Notes: a model not told the origin generated them from the sequence alone. A stretch of DNA of 64,000 nt from Halalkalirubrum salinum (GCF_005543295.1 NZ_SRSG01000010.1:130362-194361), one strand, 5' to 3'. Counted from the first letter of the stretch, positions 18,554 through 26,992 are shown. Numbers and translations: made by a program.

Positions 18554-19969
18554 ATGGACCAGTTCGTCAATCGTATTGATGAACTCGATCGACTACAGAC
18601 GCTCTATGAGAGTGACACTGCGGAACTCGCAATTATTTATGGGCGGCGGCAGATCGGCAAGAGCGAACTCGTTCGGCAATCGATTGCCGACCGCGACAGT
18701 GCCGTGTACTATCAGGCGGTGCAAGGAACAGCGACGACACAGCTCAGACGGTTCGTTGAGGCCGCAGCAACAACCTATCCAGACATTACGGCTATCAAAG
18801 AGGAGTGGGAACCACTGTTGAGATACCTCACCGACAGAGACGCCATCGTCGTCATCGACGAATTTCCGTACCTCATCGAATCGAACGAGGGGCTCCCGTC
18901 GATCATTCAACATCTATGGGATACAGCCGTTAGCGAGAGCCAGGCAACGCTCGTGCTCACAGGCTCTGCAATCGGCATGATTCATACCTACGTCCTCGAC
19001 GGCGGCGCGCCACTCTACGGCCGCGTGTCACAGACACCGAATGGCCGGCTGGAACTCACCCAATTGCCGTTTCGATCCATCCACGAGTTCGTGCCAACGT
19101 ACGATCCCGAAGAGCGGGTATTCGTCTATGGCGTCTTCGGCGGCACACCCCGATATCTCAATCCGCTCGATCCATCACGGAGCCTTGGGGAGAACATCTC
19201 GCGGCTGCTATGGGATCCGGATGGCCCACTCCACGACGAGCCCGAAACCGTGCTCCAAATGGAACTGAAGGAGGTGAACACGTATTTTTCGGTGCTGGAA
19301 TCGATGGCCAGCGGGAATCGGAGTCGGAACAAGATCGCCCAGGGAGCCGGCATCGAAAGCACAAATACGTCGTACTATTTCGATCGGCTGGAAACGCTCC
19401 AGATCATCGAGAAACACTACCCGGCACTTGCCGATCCGGCACGCAGCAAGCGCACGCGATACCAGATCCGAGATCCCGTATTTCGATTCTATTTCAGATA
19501 TCTCTACGGCCGTGAGGGACAGTACGAACTCTACGGCGAGAACGCCTACGAGGACCTCATCGAACCCGAATTACCTGACTTCGTCAGCGGAACGTTCGAA
19601 TCCCTCTGCCACCAAGCGGTGCCAGCGCTCTATGCAGACTACCAGCTCACACAGGTACCAAGCCAGTGGTGGTACAAGAGTCGGGAGGTGGACGTCGTTG
19701 CACCAACCAACGAATCAACACTGATTGCTGGCGAAGCGAAATTCACCAACACGCCCCTCGGTTATGACGTGCTCTCGGACCTCGAAGACGACGTGGAGTA
19801 CATCGATTGGACACCCTCCGAAGGTGGTGAACCGACGTACGAATTCGCCTTATTCAGCCGCTCTGGGTTCAAATCCTCTGTCGAGGAAGCCGCAGACGAG
19901 CGTGATAATCTTCGCCTCTTCGATCTGTCCGATATTGTTTCCGTTCTCGAAAGGAGCACCAAAAGCTGA
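18554..19969 (+). CDS. Archaeal AAA ATPase with C-terminal DUF234 PD-(D/E)XK nuclease-like domain
   Basis: Protein of 471 residues of the archaeal STAND-like ATPase family. Walker A is IIYGRRQIGKSELVRQ (about 27-42), Walker B is AIVVIDEFPYLIE (about 96-108), and a sensor-type VLTGSAIGM follows. A winged-helix region (about 250-310) leads to DUF234. There EVDVVAP and IAGEAKF supply the D...ExK arrangement of a PD-(D/E)XK nuclease. A GGAG motif lies just before the ATG. CGATCG is rare in the gene (two copies in 1.4 kb), in keeping with recent acquisition. Such proteins are widespread in archaeal mobile regions, and the biological role is not established. Confidence 0.8.
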   Translation: MDQFVNRIDELDRLQTLYESDTAELAIIYGRRQIGKSELVRQSIADRDSAVYYQAVQGTATTQLRRFVEAAATTYPDITAIKEEWEPLLRYLTDRDAIVVIDEFPYLIESNEGLPSIIQHLWDTAVSESQATLVLTGSAIGMIHTYVLDGGAPLYGRVSQTPNGRLELTQLPFRSIHEFVPTYDPEERVFVYGVFGGTPRYLNPLDPSRSLGENISRLLWDPDGPLHDEPETVLQMELKEVNTYFSVLESMASGNRSRNKIAQGAGIESTNTSYYFDRLETLQIIEKHYPALADPARSKRTRYQIRDPVFRFYFRYLYGREGQYELYGENAYEDLIEPELPDFVSGTFESLCHQAVPALYADYQLTQVPSQWWYKSREVDVVAPTNESTLIAGEAKFTNTPLGYDVLSDLEDDVEYIDWTPSEGGEPTYEFALFSRSGFKSSVEEAADERDNLRLFDLSDIVSVLERSTKS

Positions 19970-20001
19970 ATATAATCTCACTCTGCCAGTGACAGTCACA
20001 A

Positions 20002-20595
20002 TCACCGCTGACACCACACGTTTGCGATCTGCAGATCGCGCGGGCGGTTGACGTTCACCGCCAGCGCCCGATCGCGCCGAACCACGAATTCCTCTCCCGG
20101 CTCGGCCACGACGTTGAGACCGCAGGGTGCGAGCGGCCGGTCGTACTCCTCGGGTGTAAGCGACGTGTCAATGCTAACCCCGAGCGATCGTTTCGTCTCG
20201 ACTGGCACACAGACCGTCGTCGACTTTTTTGACTCAATCGAATCGAGAACTGAGTCGACGATCGACCCTGTAAGCAACGGCAGGTCTGCTGCCACGGTCA
20301 ATACAGGCGTCTCAACGCGATCGAGCACGAAGCCGAGATCCTCGACATAGCCGTTACCGGGCGTTTCGATGAGTTCGACATCGCCGGTCGATCGGCCCGA
20401 TCGGAGATACTTCTCGGTCTTGGGGGCGTGCGGCGACACGGCGGCGACAACGTGGTTGATTTCACTCGCAGCGAGTGCCGCACAGACGCGATCGACCATC
20501 GACCGACCACACACCTCGACGAGCGGTTTTTCGGTGTCAGTGCCGAGCCGGGTGCCACGACCGCCACAGAGGACGATCACCGTTTCAAGGCTCAC
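20002..20595 (-). CDS. cobY: GTP:adenosylcobinamide-phosphate guanylyltransferase (CobY)
   Basis: Archaeal nucleotidyltransferase of 197 residues that activates adenosylcobinamide phosphate with GTP, replacing bacterial CobU. The N-terminal VIVLCGGRGTRLGTDTEKPL is the NTP-binding signature, and ADLPLLTGSIVDSV is the metal-binding block. The start chosen is GTG 20595, overlapping the TGA of cobS (GTGA). The frame stays open for about 97 codons upstream, but this lies inside cobS and is not family-like. It is the last gene of the HAD-cbiB-cobS-cobY operon. Confidence 0.92.
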   Translation of the reverse strand: MSLETVIVLCGGRGTRLGTDTEKPLVEVCGRSMVDRVCAALAASEINHVVAAVSPHAPKTEKYLRSGRSTGDVELIETPGNGYVEDLGFVLDRVETPVLTVAADLPLLTGSIVDSVLDSIESKKSTTVCVPVETKRSLGVSIDTSLTPEEYDRPLAPCGLNVVAEPGEEFVVRRDRALAVNVNRPRDLQIANVWCQR

Positions 20596-21350
20596 AGGAA
20601 CACCCACCCGAGCATCCCGGCGTGAAGTGCGATCGCCCGGCCGAGTTCGTTCGTCGCGCCGATCACGTCGCCCGTGACGCCGCCCAGTTGGCGGTTCGCC
20701 CACCAGAGGAGAACGAGCGCGATCGCCAGCGGCGACAGGAGGGCCGCAAAGATCGCGCCCGAAGCGAACGCCGGCGGGTACAGCGCAACCGGCAGCGCCG
20801 CCAGCAGGGCGACCCCGAACGATCGCGGGCCGTTCACGTCGGTCAGCTGTGATCCTAACCCCTTGTGGGCCGCCTCGCCGTAACAAATCACAAAGACCAT
20901 CGCGAGTTTCGCGCCGACCTCCGCAGCCAACACGAGCCGGAAGGCAGTCAGTCCGGTCCCAACCCCACTTATTCCCGACGCACCAGTCAGGAGGACCAGA
21001 AGCATGACCGCGAGTGCGAGGGTGCCGCCAACGCCTAGTTGGGAATCGCTCATGACCGCCAGGCGATCGGCCGCATCACCGTGGACCACGGCGCCATCCC
21101 CGAGGTCTGCGAGTCCGTCGGCGTGGGTGATCCCCGACAGCAAGTAGATCGTGAGGAGATAGACCGCAACTGTGGTGTTGATCGGCAACGGCAAGACGAA
21201 CGCGAGCCCCGCGACCGCGCCGACGAGCGTGCCGACGATCGGGATCGTCACCGGGAGCCGGCGGAACGCCTCCCAGTCGTCTGTTGTTGTTTCGACGGGA
21301 ATCCGGGTGAAAAAGCCGATCGCAGCCCGCAGCGCCCCAATCATCTGCAA
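20592..21350 (-). CDS. cobS: Adenosylcobinamide-GDP ribazoletransferase (CobS)
   Basis: Polytopic membrane enzyme of 252 residues that joins alpha-ribazole (phosphate) to AdoCbi-GDP, the last step of nucleotide loop assembly. The metal-binding motif THADGLADLGDGAVVHG (about 76-92) is typical, and the remainder is largely hydrophobic helices. FTRIPV near the N terminus is conserved in the family. It lies 26 nt after cbiB and overlaps cobY by four bases, so the genes should be co-expressed. Confidence 0.93.
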   Translation of the reverse strand: MQMIGALRAAIGFFTRIPVETTTDDWEAFRRLPVTIPIVGTLVGAVAGLAFVLPLPINTTVAVYLLTIYLLSGITHADGLADLGDGAVVHGDAADRLAVMSDSQLGVGGTLALAVMLLVLLTGASGISGVGTGLTAFRLVLAAEVGAKLAMVFVICYGEAAHKGLGSQLTDVNGPRSFGVALLAALPVALYPPAFASGAIFAALLSPLAIALVLLWWANRQLGGVTGDVIGATNELGRAIALHAGMLGWVFL

Positions 21351-21376
21351 TCACCACACACAGCCGTCACAGACAT

Positions 21377-22411
21377 CTATATCGCCCCCGACGGCGTCCC
21401 AATCGCCGTGACGAGCACACACGCGCCAATAAACAACCATCCGGCCCGCGAGGCAAGGCTGACGCCGCGATCGGCCTCGTCGTGGGTCGGAAGCTGACCC
21501 AGATCGTTCAGGACGTACGCACCCGGCTTTTCGAGTTTGACGTGCAGCGCGGCGGCGATCGTCGCCATCGGCCAGCCAGAGTTCGGCGATGGCGGGCGAT
21601 TCGCCCAACGACGGCCAGCAAGCAGGGGATCCGGGCTCGGGACCGCCAGCGAGATAAACGCCGCAGCGATCCGCGCCGGAAACCACATAACGACATCATC
21701 GAGCCGGGCACTCGCGGTTCCGACCCGCTTTTCAGGGTATCCGAGCATCGAGTCCAAGGTGTTGACCGCCTTCACCCATGCAGCGGCGGCGATCCCTGCC
21801 GAAAGCGGGAGCACTCCGATCGCGATCGGGCCAGTGCCGATCGAACCGACGGCGTCGACTGCACCAACCGCATACCACTGCACGAGAAATCCGACGACGG
21901 CGAACGCCCCGAGCGGCGCGACAAGTCCGTCGGCGAGGTTTTCGGCGGCGCTTTCGATCGCCGCGCTGCGGAGTTCCCCAGCCGACAGTGTCTCCGCATC
22001 GCGTCCGGCTAACGCACGGAGTTCGACCCGCGCGGCATCGAGATCGTCATCGATCAGCCCGACCACCTCGGCGGCGGTGTCGATCAGCATCCGGTGGCTG
22101 AACAGTGAAAACAGGAGCACGCCGACGACGATCGGAGCCGCCACGGGCGAGACAGCTCCGACAACGGCCGTGGTGGCCACAAAGACGGTCGCAAAGCCGA
22201 TCGGCAGCACGATCGCCGCGAGTATCCCCACACTGAACGAGGATTGGTACTGATCGTCTATCGGCTCAATCACACGACCCAACAGCGCGATCGGGTGGAC
22301 CGCCACGGGCGGTTCGGCGACGGTTCGATCGAGAACGGCAGCCACGACGATCGCGATCGGCAGTGAGTACAACGCGATTCCCGATGCCGGGAGCGAGGCC
22401 GGGACTGTCAT
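21377..22411 (-). CDS. cbiB: Adenosylcobinamide-phosphate synthase (CbiB)
   Basis: Membrane protein of 344 residues of the CbiB family. It condenses adenosylcobyric acid with aminopropanol phosphate. Family blocks include EPPVAVHPIALLGRVIE, ALAGRDAETLSAGELRSAAIESAAENLADGLVAPL (given here in pieces of the same region, about 130-165), KAVNTLDSMLGYP and FPARIAAAF. Several hydrophobic helices are present. The ATG overlaps the stop of the HAD gene (ATGA), showing translational coupling to a putative phosphatase. Confidence 0.93.
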   Translation of the reverse strand: MTVPASLPASGIALYSLPIAIVVAAVLDRTVAEPPVAVHPIALLGRVIEPIDDQYQSSFSVGILAAIVLPIGFATVFVATTAVVGAVSPVAAPIVVGVLLFSLFSHRMLIDTAAEVVGLIDDDLDAARVELRALAGRDAETLSAGELRSAAIESAAENLADGLVAPLGAFAVVGFLVQWYAVGAVDAVGSIGTGPIAIGVLPLSAGIAAAAWVKAVNTLDSMLGYPEKRVGTASARLDDVVMWFPARIAAAFISLAVPSPDPLLAGRRWANRPPSPNSGWPMATIAAALHVKLEKPGAYVLNDLGQLPTHDEADRGVSLASRAGWLFIGACVLVTAIGTPSGAI

Positions 22412-23031
22412 ACGGACGCCTCAAAGCGATCGGCAAGCGCTGAAAGCGGTGTTTCGGTGACGTTTACAAAGCGACCACTGCAGGCAGTGATCCCGCCGTC
22501 GGTGGCTGGATTGTCGCCGACGTGGGTGATCGACTCGACCGGACAGCCGAGCCGAGATGCAACGGTTTCGAATGTCTTTGGGTGCGGCTTTCGCCACCCG
22601 CAGGCAACGCTCGTGACGATTGCGTCGAACGAGGCGCGATCGAGTTCGGATCGGATGAGCGTCCGGGAGACGAGTTCAGGGACCGAACAGTTCGAACAGA
22701 TCCCAACCGACCCACTGTTGGCGGCGGCGTCGACAGCAGCGACGGCCCCTGGACGCGTCTGGACCTCGGGATCGAACGCGTTTATCACCGCTCGTCTGAC
22801 GGCGCTGTCCTCGAAATCAACGCCGCGACTCGCAAGCGCGGCCGAGACGTGTGCCGGAAGCGGGACCTCAGCGCCGTCCGGTGCGTCGATATGCGGTTCG
22901 ACGTACGCGTCACTCCAGTCGGGCGGAACCGCCACGCCGAGCGATCGAAGCTCCTCGGCAACCACCGCCGCGGGCTCACTCGGGTACGTCGCGGTGACGA
23001 GCGTGTCGAACAGATCGAACGTAACTGCCAC
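22408..23031 (-). CDS. HAD-superfamily hydrolase linked to cobalamin genes
   Basis: HAD hydrolase of 207 residues. Motif I is FDLFDTLV (nucleophile and acid Asp near residues 5-9), motif II is ICSNCS, motif III is GWRKPHPKTFE and motif IV is HVGDNPATDGG. The helical cap lies between motifs I and II. It is the first gene of the operon and overlaps cbiB by four bases. No CobC- or CobZ-type alpha-ribazole phosphatase is visible in the window, so this protein is a candidate for that dephosphorylation (of alpha-ribazole phosphate or adenosylcobalamin phosphate). The general HAD assignment is firm. The substrate is an inference from gene order. Confidence 0.8.
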   Translation of the reverse strand: MAVTFDLFDTLVTATYPSEPAAVVAEELRSLGVAVPPDWSDAYVEPHIDAPDGAEVPLPAHVSAALASRGVDFEDSAVRRAVINAFDPEVQTRPGAVAAVDAAANSGSVGICSNCSVPELVSRTLIRSELDRASFDAIVTSVACGWRKPHPKTFETVASRLGCPVESITHVGDNPATDGGITACSGRFVNVTETPLSALADRFEASV

Positions 23032-23111
23032 GGTTGACCGTACGACAGCAGCCGCTTGAAAACATCGGTCCGCAGTGTCCCCGACCGCCTCCGCCAGCTC
23101 GGAGAGTTAGC

Positions 23112-24293
23112 TCATCGGATAACGTTCGACTCCAGATCCCGCGGGAAGTACGTCAGCATCTCGGTCCCTGACTCGGTAATCGCAACCGTATCAGAGTGGC
23201 GGTAGCCGGCGGTGTCTGTGTACAATCCGGGCTCAATCGTGTACACGTGACCAGGTGCCATCTCGACGTCTCCGTCGTCATCCTGTGTGTCGCCCCAGCC
23301 GCGATCGATATACGGCGGTTCGTGGCCGCCGAGCCCGATGTTGTGTCCGACGTGGTGTTGGGCGAGGTCAGTAACGCCCTGTTCCTCGAAGTACTCCCAG
23401 ACGAGCTGATCGACGTGGCTGACGGGGACGCCGGGACCGAGCGCATCGATCGCGATCGTCTGGGCCTCCAGCATGAGCTCGAAGTAGTGTTCGTCCTCAT
23501 CGGTGTACTCCTCGACGAACATCGTCCGTTCGAGCTCTGAGTAGTAGCCGTCAACGTTCGCGGTCGCGCCGGTGATGAGCACGTCACCCGCAGAAAGTCG
23601 CTCGTTCGGGGTGTGCCCGTGCGGGAGCGCGGTCTCACGCCCGGAGATGTATCCCGCGTGGACTGGGCCGTCGCCGCGGACCCGAACGGCGTAGCGATCG
23701 CCAAGCGTGTCCAACATCACCCGGGAGGCGTCCGTCGAGGCACGCTGGCTAACCGTCGCTGGATGTTCGCCGACTTCCGTATAATCAGTGAGATACTGAT
23801 GGCCGAGGTTCGCCCACTTCGCAGACTCGCGGATGAGATCGACCTCTGCGTCAGATTTCTCCCAGCGCATCCGAGTGACCCACGACTGCGTCTCGACGGC
23901 AACATACTCCGACAGCGCCGGCCCCTCGTAGCCCATCACGCCCGGCGCGCCGTCGCTGTCGGCGACGACGGACTCGACGCCGAGTTCAGCGAGCATTGAG
24001 GAGGCTGTCTCGATCGGCTTGCCGCCTGGATAGTCGAAGTAGTGGTGAACCACGTCGATTCGCGGGTTTGGCTCGACCCGTTCGACTTCGAGGCGGGGAA
24101 CCGTGATCTCGATCGCCTCTGGTGTCAGACAGAGTACCACCGGCCGTTCGGTCTGGATGTGGTGAAAGCCGGTGAGGTATTCGATGCTCGTCGCGTTGAA
24201 CCAGACCGCCGCGTCGGCGTCGGTCGCTGATAGTTTGTCACGCACGCGCGAGATGCGATCGTCGAACGCTTCGGGCGGGAGCTGTGTCGCCAT
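23112..24293 (-). CDS. M24 family peptidase-like protein (Xaa-Pro dipeptidase/creatinase fold)
   Basis: Pita-bread-fold protein of 393 residues with an N-terminal creatinase domain (about 1-150) and a C-terminal M24 domain. The later ligand blocks QHHVGHNIGLGGHEPP, YTIEPGLY and AITESGTEML are intact. At the first block, where metal enzymes have Asp...Asp, this protein reads VLITGATANVDGYYSELERT. The first Asp is replaced by Gly or Thr (depending on alignment) and the second by Glu. The catalytic-type PHGHTPNERL is kept. It may have altered metal use or be a creatinase-like hydrolase. The name Xaa-Pro dipeptidase is by fold only. Confidence 0.75.
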   Translation of the reverse strand: MATQLPPEAFDDRISRVRDKLSATDADAAVWFNATSIEYLTGFHHIQTERPVVLCLTPEAIEITVPRLEVERVEPNPRIDVVHHYFDYPGGKPIETASSMLAELGVESVVADSDGAPGVMGYEGPALSEYVAVETQSWVTRMRWEKSDAEVDLIRESAKWANLGHQYLTDYTEVGEHPATVSQRASTDASRVMLDTLGDRYAVRVRGDGPVHAGYISGRETALPHGHTPNERLSAGDVLITGATANVDGYYSELERTMFVEEYTDEDEHYFELMLEAQTIAIDALGPGVPVSHVDQLVWEYFEEQGVTDLAQHHVGHNIGLGGHEPPYIDRGWGDTQDDDGDVEMAPGHVYTIEPGLYTDTAGYRHSDTVAITESGTEMLTYFPRDLESNVIR

Positions 24294-24402
24294 AGCGGGC
24301 GATCGGACCGAACAAATATATGTCTCAGGGAACCGGCGGTTCGAGGTTCAACAACTGAGATTGAGACGGTGATCGAGAAGAAACGGTGCCGTCTTACCCG
24401 TC

Positions 24403-25011
24403 TTACGCGATCCGCGCGAACGCGAGGTTGCCGCTGATGTTTTTGATGTAGATCTCGACCTCGTCGCCTTTCTGTGCGCCGGGGACGAAGATCGTGTACT
24501 TGCCCTTCTCGGCGACGCCGTCACCCTTGCGGCCGGTGCCGGTGATCTTGACCTCGTAGGTCTTGCCCTCTTCGAGGTCCGGCACGTCGCGTTGGGCCTG
24601 TTTACGCCGGCGCTTTGCAACCGGACGGAATGCCCCACACGCCTCACAGCGGAGCATCTGGGTACGGTTCTCCATGACGAGGCGGGTATCCGGCAAGCCA
24701 CATTCCGAGCAGGTGACGTACTCCTCGATGTAGGCGTCGATCGCCGCGGAGAAATCCGACGGCGTGAACGTCCCGTTGTACCGCCCCCGGCCGTTTTCAA
24801 ACTGTCCGGCGGTCCCGAGCTCACGCTGGATCGTACTGTGGAGGTGCTCTGGATCCCGCGAGAGCGCGTCCGCGATCGCCGAGAGGTTCGTCAGCCGCGT
24901 AAACGCGCCGTCTTTCTGTGTTTCCGGGTCCGGAACCGACAGCCGCTCGTCAGAGCCGCTGAAGTCCGGGAGCTCATCCATCGCTCGATCGAGCCCTGCT
25001 TCGTAGTCCAT
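24403..25011 (-). CDS. eif2b: Translation initiation factor aIF2 subunit beta with TRAM domain
   Basis: Protein of 202 residues. The aIF2-beta/eIF5 core is followed by a C4 zinc ribbon (CSECG...CEACG, about 117-140) and a C-terminal TRAM domain (about 155-202, GRKGDGVAEKGKYTIFVPG). The TRAM tail is a haloarchaeal addition thought to bind RNA. It is the beta subunit of the factor that brings initiator tRNA to the ribosome. The start MDYEAGLDRAM (25011) fits the family, and the upstream in-frame 20 residues do not. Two stop codons, each within a GTAAGAC sequence, close the gene. Confidence 0.92.
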   Translation of the reverse strand: MDYEAGLDRAMDELPDFSGSDERLSVPDPETQKDGAFTRLTNLSAIADALSRDPEHLHSTIQRELGTAGQFENGRGRYNGTFTPSDFSAAIDAYIEEYVTCSECGLPDTRLVMENRTQMLRCEACGAFRPVAKRRRKQAQRDVPDLEEGKTYEVKITGTGRKGDGVAEKGKYTIFVPGAQKGDEVEIYIKNISGNLAFARIA

Positions 25012-25095
25012 ATACGAGGAAACGCCGGCGTGACGTATCAATTCTTGCATCTTCGTCTTCGCCGGCACCAACAGGAAATCACGTCGGGAGTGGAC

Positions 25096-26082
25096 TCACC
25101 ACCGGTGATGCACGTGCTCGCGAATATGCGTGTCATACACGTCAGAAACGGCCGCGCGTTCGGCGTCTGACAGCGATCGTTTGTCGGCGGCCGCGACGTT
25201 CGATCGGATATGGTCGGGGTTTGTCGATCCCGGAATCACCGTGCTCACTGCATCGTGATCAAGGATCCACCGCAGCGTAAACGTCGCCAGCGACCAGTCG
25301 TCAGGGGCGATCGCCGCGAGTTCGTCGGCGGCTTCAACGCCCGTTTCGAACGGAACGCCCGCAAATGTCTCGCCCACGTCGAAGGCCTCGCCGTCACGGT
25401 TGAAGCTGCGGTGATCGTTTTCGGGGAATTCTGTGTCTTTCGAAAGTGCACCGGTGAGGAGTCCAGAGGCGAGTGGAACCCGAACGATCACGCCGACGTC
25501 GTTGGCTTTTGCCTGTTCGAAAAACAGCTCAGCAGGTCGCTGTCGGAAGGGATTAAAGATGATCTGAACGGTCTCGACGCCGTCGTATTCGATCGCTTTG
25601 AGCCCTTCTTCGACACGTTCGACGCTCACGCCGTAATGGTCGAGACGTCCTTCCTCACAGAATCGATCGAGCGCCCCAAACGTTTCGGGCTCGTAATACA
25701 CGTCTGTCGGCGGACAGTGCAACTGGACTAAGTCGATGGTGTCGACCCCAAGGTTCTCGCGGCTGCGATCGAGAAATTCGCTGAGGTTTGCTTCGGTGTA
25801 CCGATCGGCCTCATGTGGCGTGAGTCGTCTGCCGATCTTCGTCGCCACGGTGACATCGTCATACGCGTCGCGTGTCTCAAGCACGTCGGCGATATGTTGT
25901 TCACTGCGACCGTCGCCGTACACGTCCGCGGTGTCGAGAAACGTAATACCCGCGTCAAGCGCAGCGTTGATCGCGGCACGCCCGGTTTCGTCGGAGACAT
26001 CACCCCAATCGGAGCCAATGTTCCACGTTCCGAGACCAATCTCCGTAACCTCACCGACAGCACCGAGTGATCGGGTATTCAT
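25096..26082 (-). CDS. Aldo/keto reductase
   Basis: TIM-barrel NAD(P)H-dependent oxidoreductase of 328 residues starting at MNTRSLG. The catalytic tetrad region shows FLDTADVYGDGRSE (Asp, Tyr), VATKIGRR (Lys) and VQLHCPP (His). The cofactor-binding end is STVIPGSTNPDHIRSNVAA. This AKR subgroup often acts on aldehydes or sugar ketones, and the substrate here is unknown. It lies 85 nt upstream of aIF2-beta on the same strand. Confidence 0.88.
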   Translation of the reverse strand: MNTRSLGAVGEVTEIGLGTWNIGSDWGDVSDETGRAAINAALDAGITFLDTADVYGDGRSEQHIADVLETRDAYDDVTVATKIGRRLTPHEADRYTEANLSEFLDRSRENLGVDTIDLVQLHCPPTDVYYEPETFGALDRFCEEGRLDHYGVSVERVEEGLKAIEYDGVETVQIIFNPFRQRPAELFFEQAKANDVGVIVRVPLASGLLTGALSKDTEFPENDHRSFNRDGEAFDVGETFAGVPFETGVEAADELAAIAPDDWSLATFTLRWILDHDAVSTVIPGSTNPDHIRSNVAAADKRSLSDAERAAVSDVYDTHIREHVHHRW

Positions 26083-26116
26083 ACTCGACGCTTGTGTGCC
26101 CACTCACAAAGGAATA

Positions 26117-26185
26117 CGGACACCGGCGATTGTCCACAGCGGACACCGGCGATCGCCCACAGCGGACACCGGCGATCGCCCACAG
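26117..26185. repeat. Three tandem copies of a 23-bp unit
   Basis: The unit begins CGGACACCGGCGAT and ends CCCACAG. Copies are at 26117-26139, 26140-26162 and 26163-26185. Copies 2 and 3 are identical and copy 1 differs at two bases. Copies 2 and 3 contain GGCGATCGCC. The array lies between the divergent aldo/keto reductase and cdrL genes. Confidence 0.95.
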
Positions 26186-26268
26186 CGTACGCCACGCGTC
26201 AGACATCGCGTCTCACAGTACGTCAAATAGGAGATAGATTAATGTAGAATGGGCCATATCACACGGTT

Positions 26269-26895
26269 ATGAGTAAGGTCACGTTCCGAGCCGACGACGA
26301 CCTCATCGATCGGCTCGACGCGCTCGAGGTCTCGAAAAGCGAGGCCATGCGCCGAGCGCTGCGCTCATACCTCGACGACGCAAAACGTGACGCGTCTACC
26401 AGACAGTCAGACGATCCGCCGTCGAACGTAAACGATCGGCCGTTTGGATCGTTCGACGCGATGCTGACCGATCGCATCGACGAACGGATCGATCGCCGTC
26501 TGTCTGCACTACTCGCTGACCACAATGGCCGAAAATCTGCTGAGACGCCGCCGGTAACAGTAAACGTGACTATCGATGAGGCAGGCGTGCGGACTGGCCG
26601 ATCGACCGAACACACGAGCGAGACCGACACAGCAGACACTGACGAACTGAATACGAATCTCGCCGACAGCGCGGCCGAACCGCGTAAGACACCACCAGCG
26701 CGGGCGGACAAATCGACCGAGTGTGGACAGTGCGGCGAGACGATCGCACCTGAGCACGTATTCTGTCCAAACTGCGGGCAGAAGGCCGTACACCGGCTGT
26801 TCTGTGAGTGTGGCGACGAGATCCGATCGGATTGGGCGTTCTGTCCAAGCTGCGGCCGACGGACACCAGCAGCAGATGTGTTACACAATGGCTGA
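26269..26895 (+). CDS. cdrL: CdrL-like ribbon-helix-helix regulator with double zinc ribbon
   Basis: Protein of 208 residues. An N-terminal ribbon-helix-helix DNA-binding domain (VTFRADDDLIDRLDALEVSKSEAMRRAL, about 4-45, given as a region) is joined by a long acidic linker to two zinc ribbons (CGQCG...CPNCG and CECG...CPSCG, about 150-200). This is the CdrL architecture of haloarchaea, encoded next to cdrS-ftsZ2 and reported to regulate that operon. A TATA-like TTAATG lies about 29 nt before the ATG, suggesting a leaderless mRNA. Direct control of the next promoter is supported by gene order and by the palindromes described below. Confidence 0.85.
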   Translation: MSKVTFRADDDLIDRLDALEVSKSEAMRRALRSYLDDAKRDASTRQSDDPPSNVNDRPFGSFDAMLTDRIDERIDRRLSALLADHNGRKSAETPPVTVNVTIDEAGVRTGRSTEHTSETDTADTDELNTNLADSAAEPRKTPPARADKSTECGQCGETIAPEHVFCPNCGQKAVHRLFCECGDEIRSDWAFCPSCGRRTPAADVLHNG

Positions 26896-26901
26896 GAGTG
26901 C

Positions 26902-26930
26902 GTAAGACAAACAGCGAGATTTTGTCTTAC
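26902..26930. promoter_or_regulatory. 10-bp inverted repeat downstream of cdrL
   Basis: GTAAGACAAA (26902-26911) and TTTGTCTTAC (26921-26930) are perfect inverted arms with a 9-nt spacer, starting 7 nt after the cdrL stop. The sequence could be a transcription-ending hairpin, but the same GTAAGAC/GTCTTAC half-sites recur at the cdrS promoter, which favours an operator. Confidence 0.6.
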
Positions 26931-26941
26931 ATCGCCGGTAG

Positions 26942-26992
26942 TTTTTTATCCTCTGCGGGTTAGGTTACCAATGCGTAAGACAGTCGTCTTAC
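26942..26992 (+). promoter_or_regulatory. cdrS-ftsZ2 promoter with palindromic operator
   Basis: A TATA-like TTTTTTATC (26942-26950) is followed at the expected transcription start by GTAAGAC-AGTC-GTCTTAC (26975-26992), a palindrome with perfect 7-bp arms. A further TGTCTTAC lies at 27063-27070 near the cdrS start. A regulator bound here would cover the initiation site. CdrL and CdrS are the obvious candidates. Confidence 0.6.

Noticed and set aside
19863-19880. GGGTTCAAATCC resembles a tRNA T-loop
   Set aside because: It lies inside the ATPase coding frame and no acceptor stem, D arm or anticodon arm can be built around it.
18479-19969. ATPase gene as part of an insertion sequence
   Set aside because: No transposase, terminal inverted repeats or target duplications are visible around it.
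24391-24406. Two GTCTTAC copies downstream of aIF2-beta as CdrL/CdrS sites
   Set aside because: They are in direct orientation, overlap the stop codons of aIF2-beta and are far from a promoter, so a regulatory role is not supported.
26117-26185. Tandem repeat as a CRISPR array
   Set aside because: The units are directly adjacent with no spacers, and no cas genes are present.
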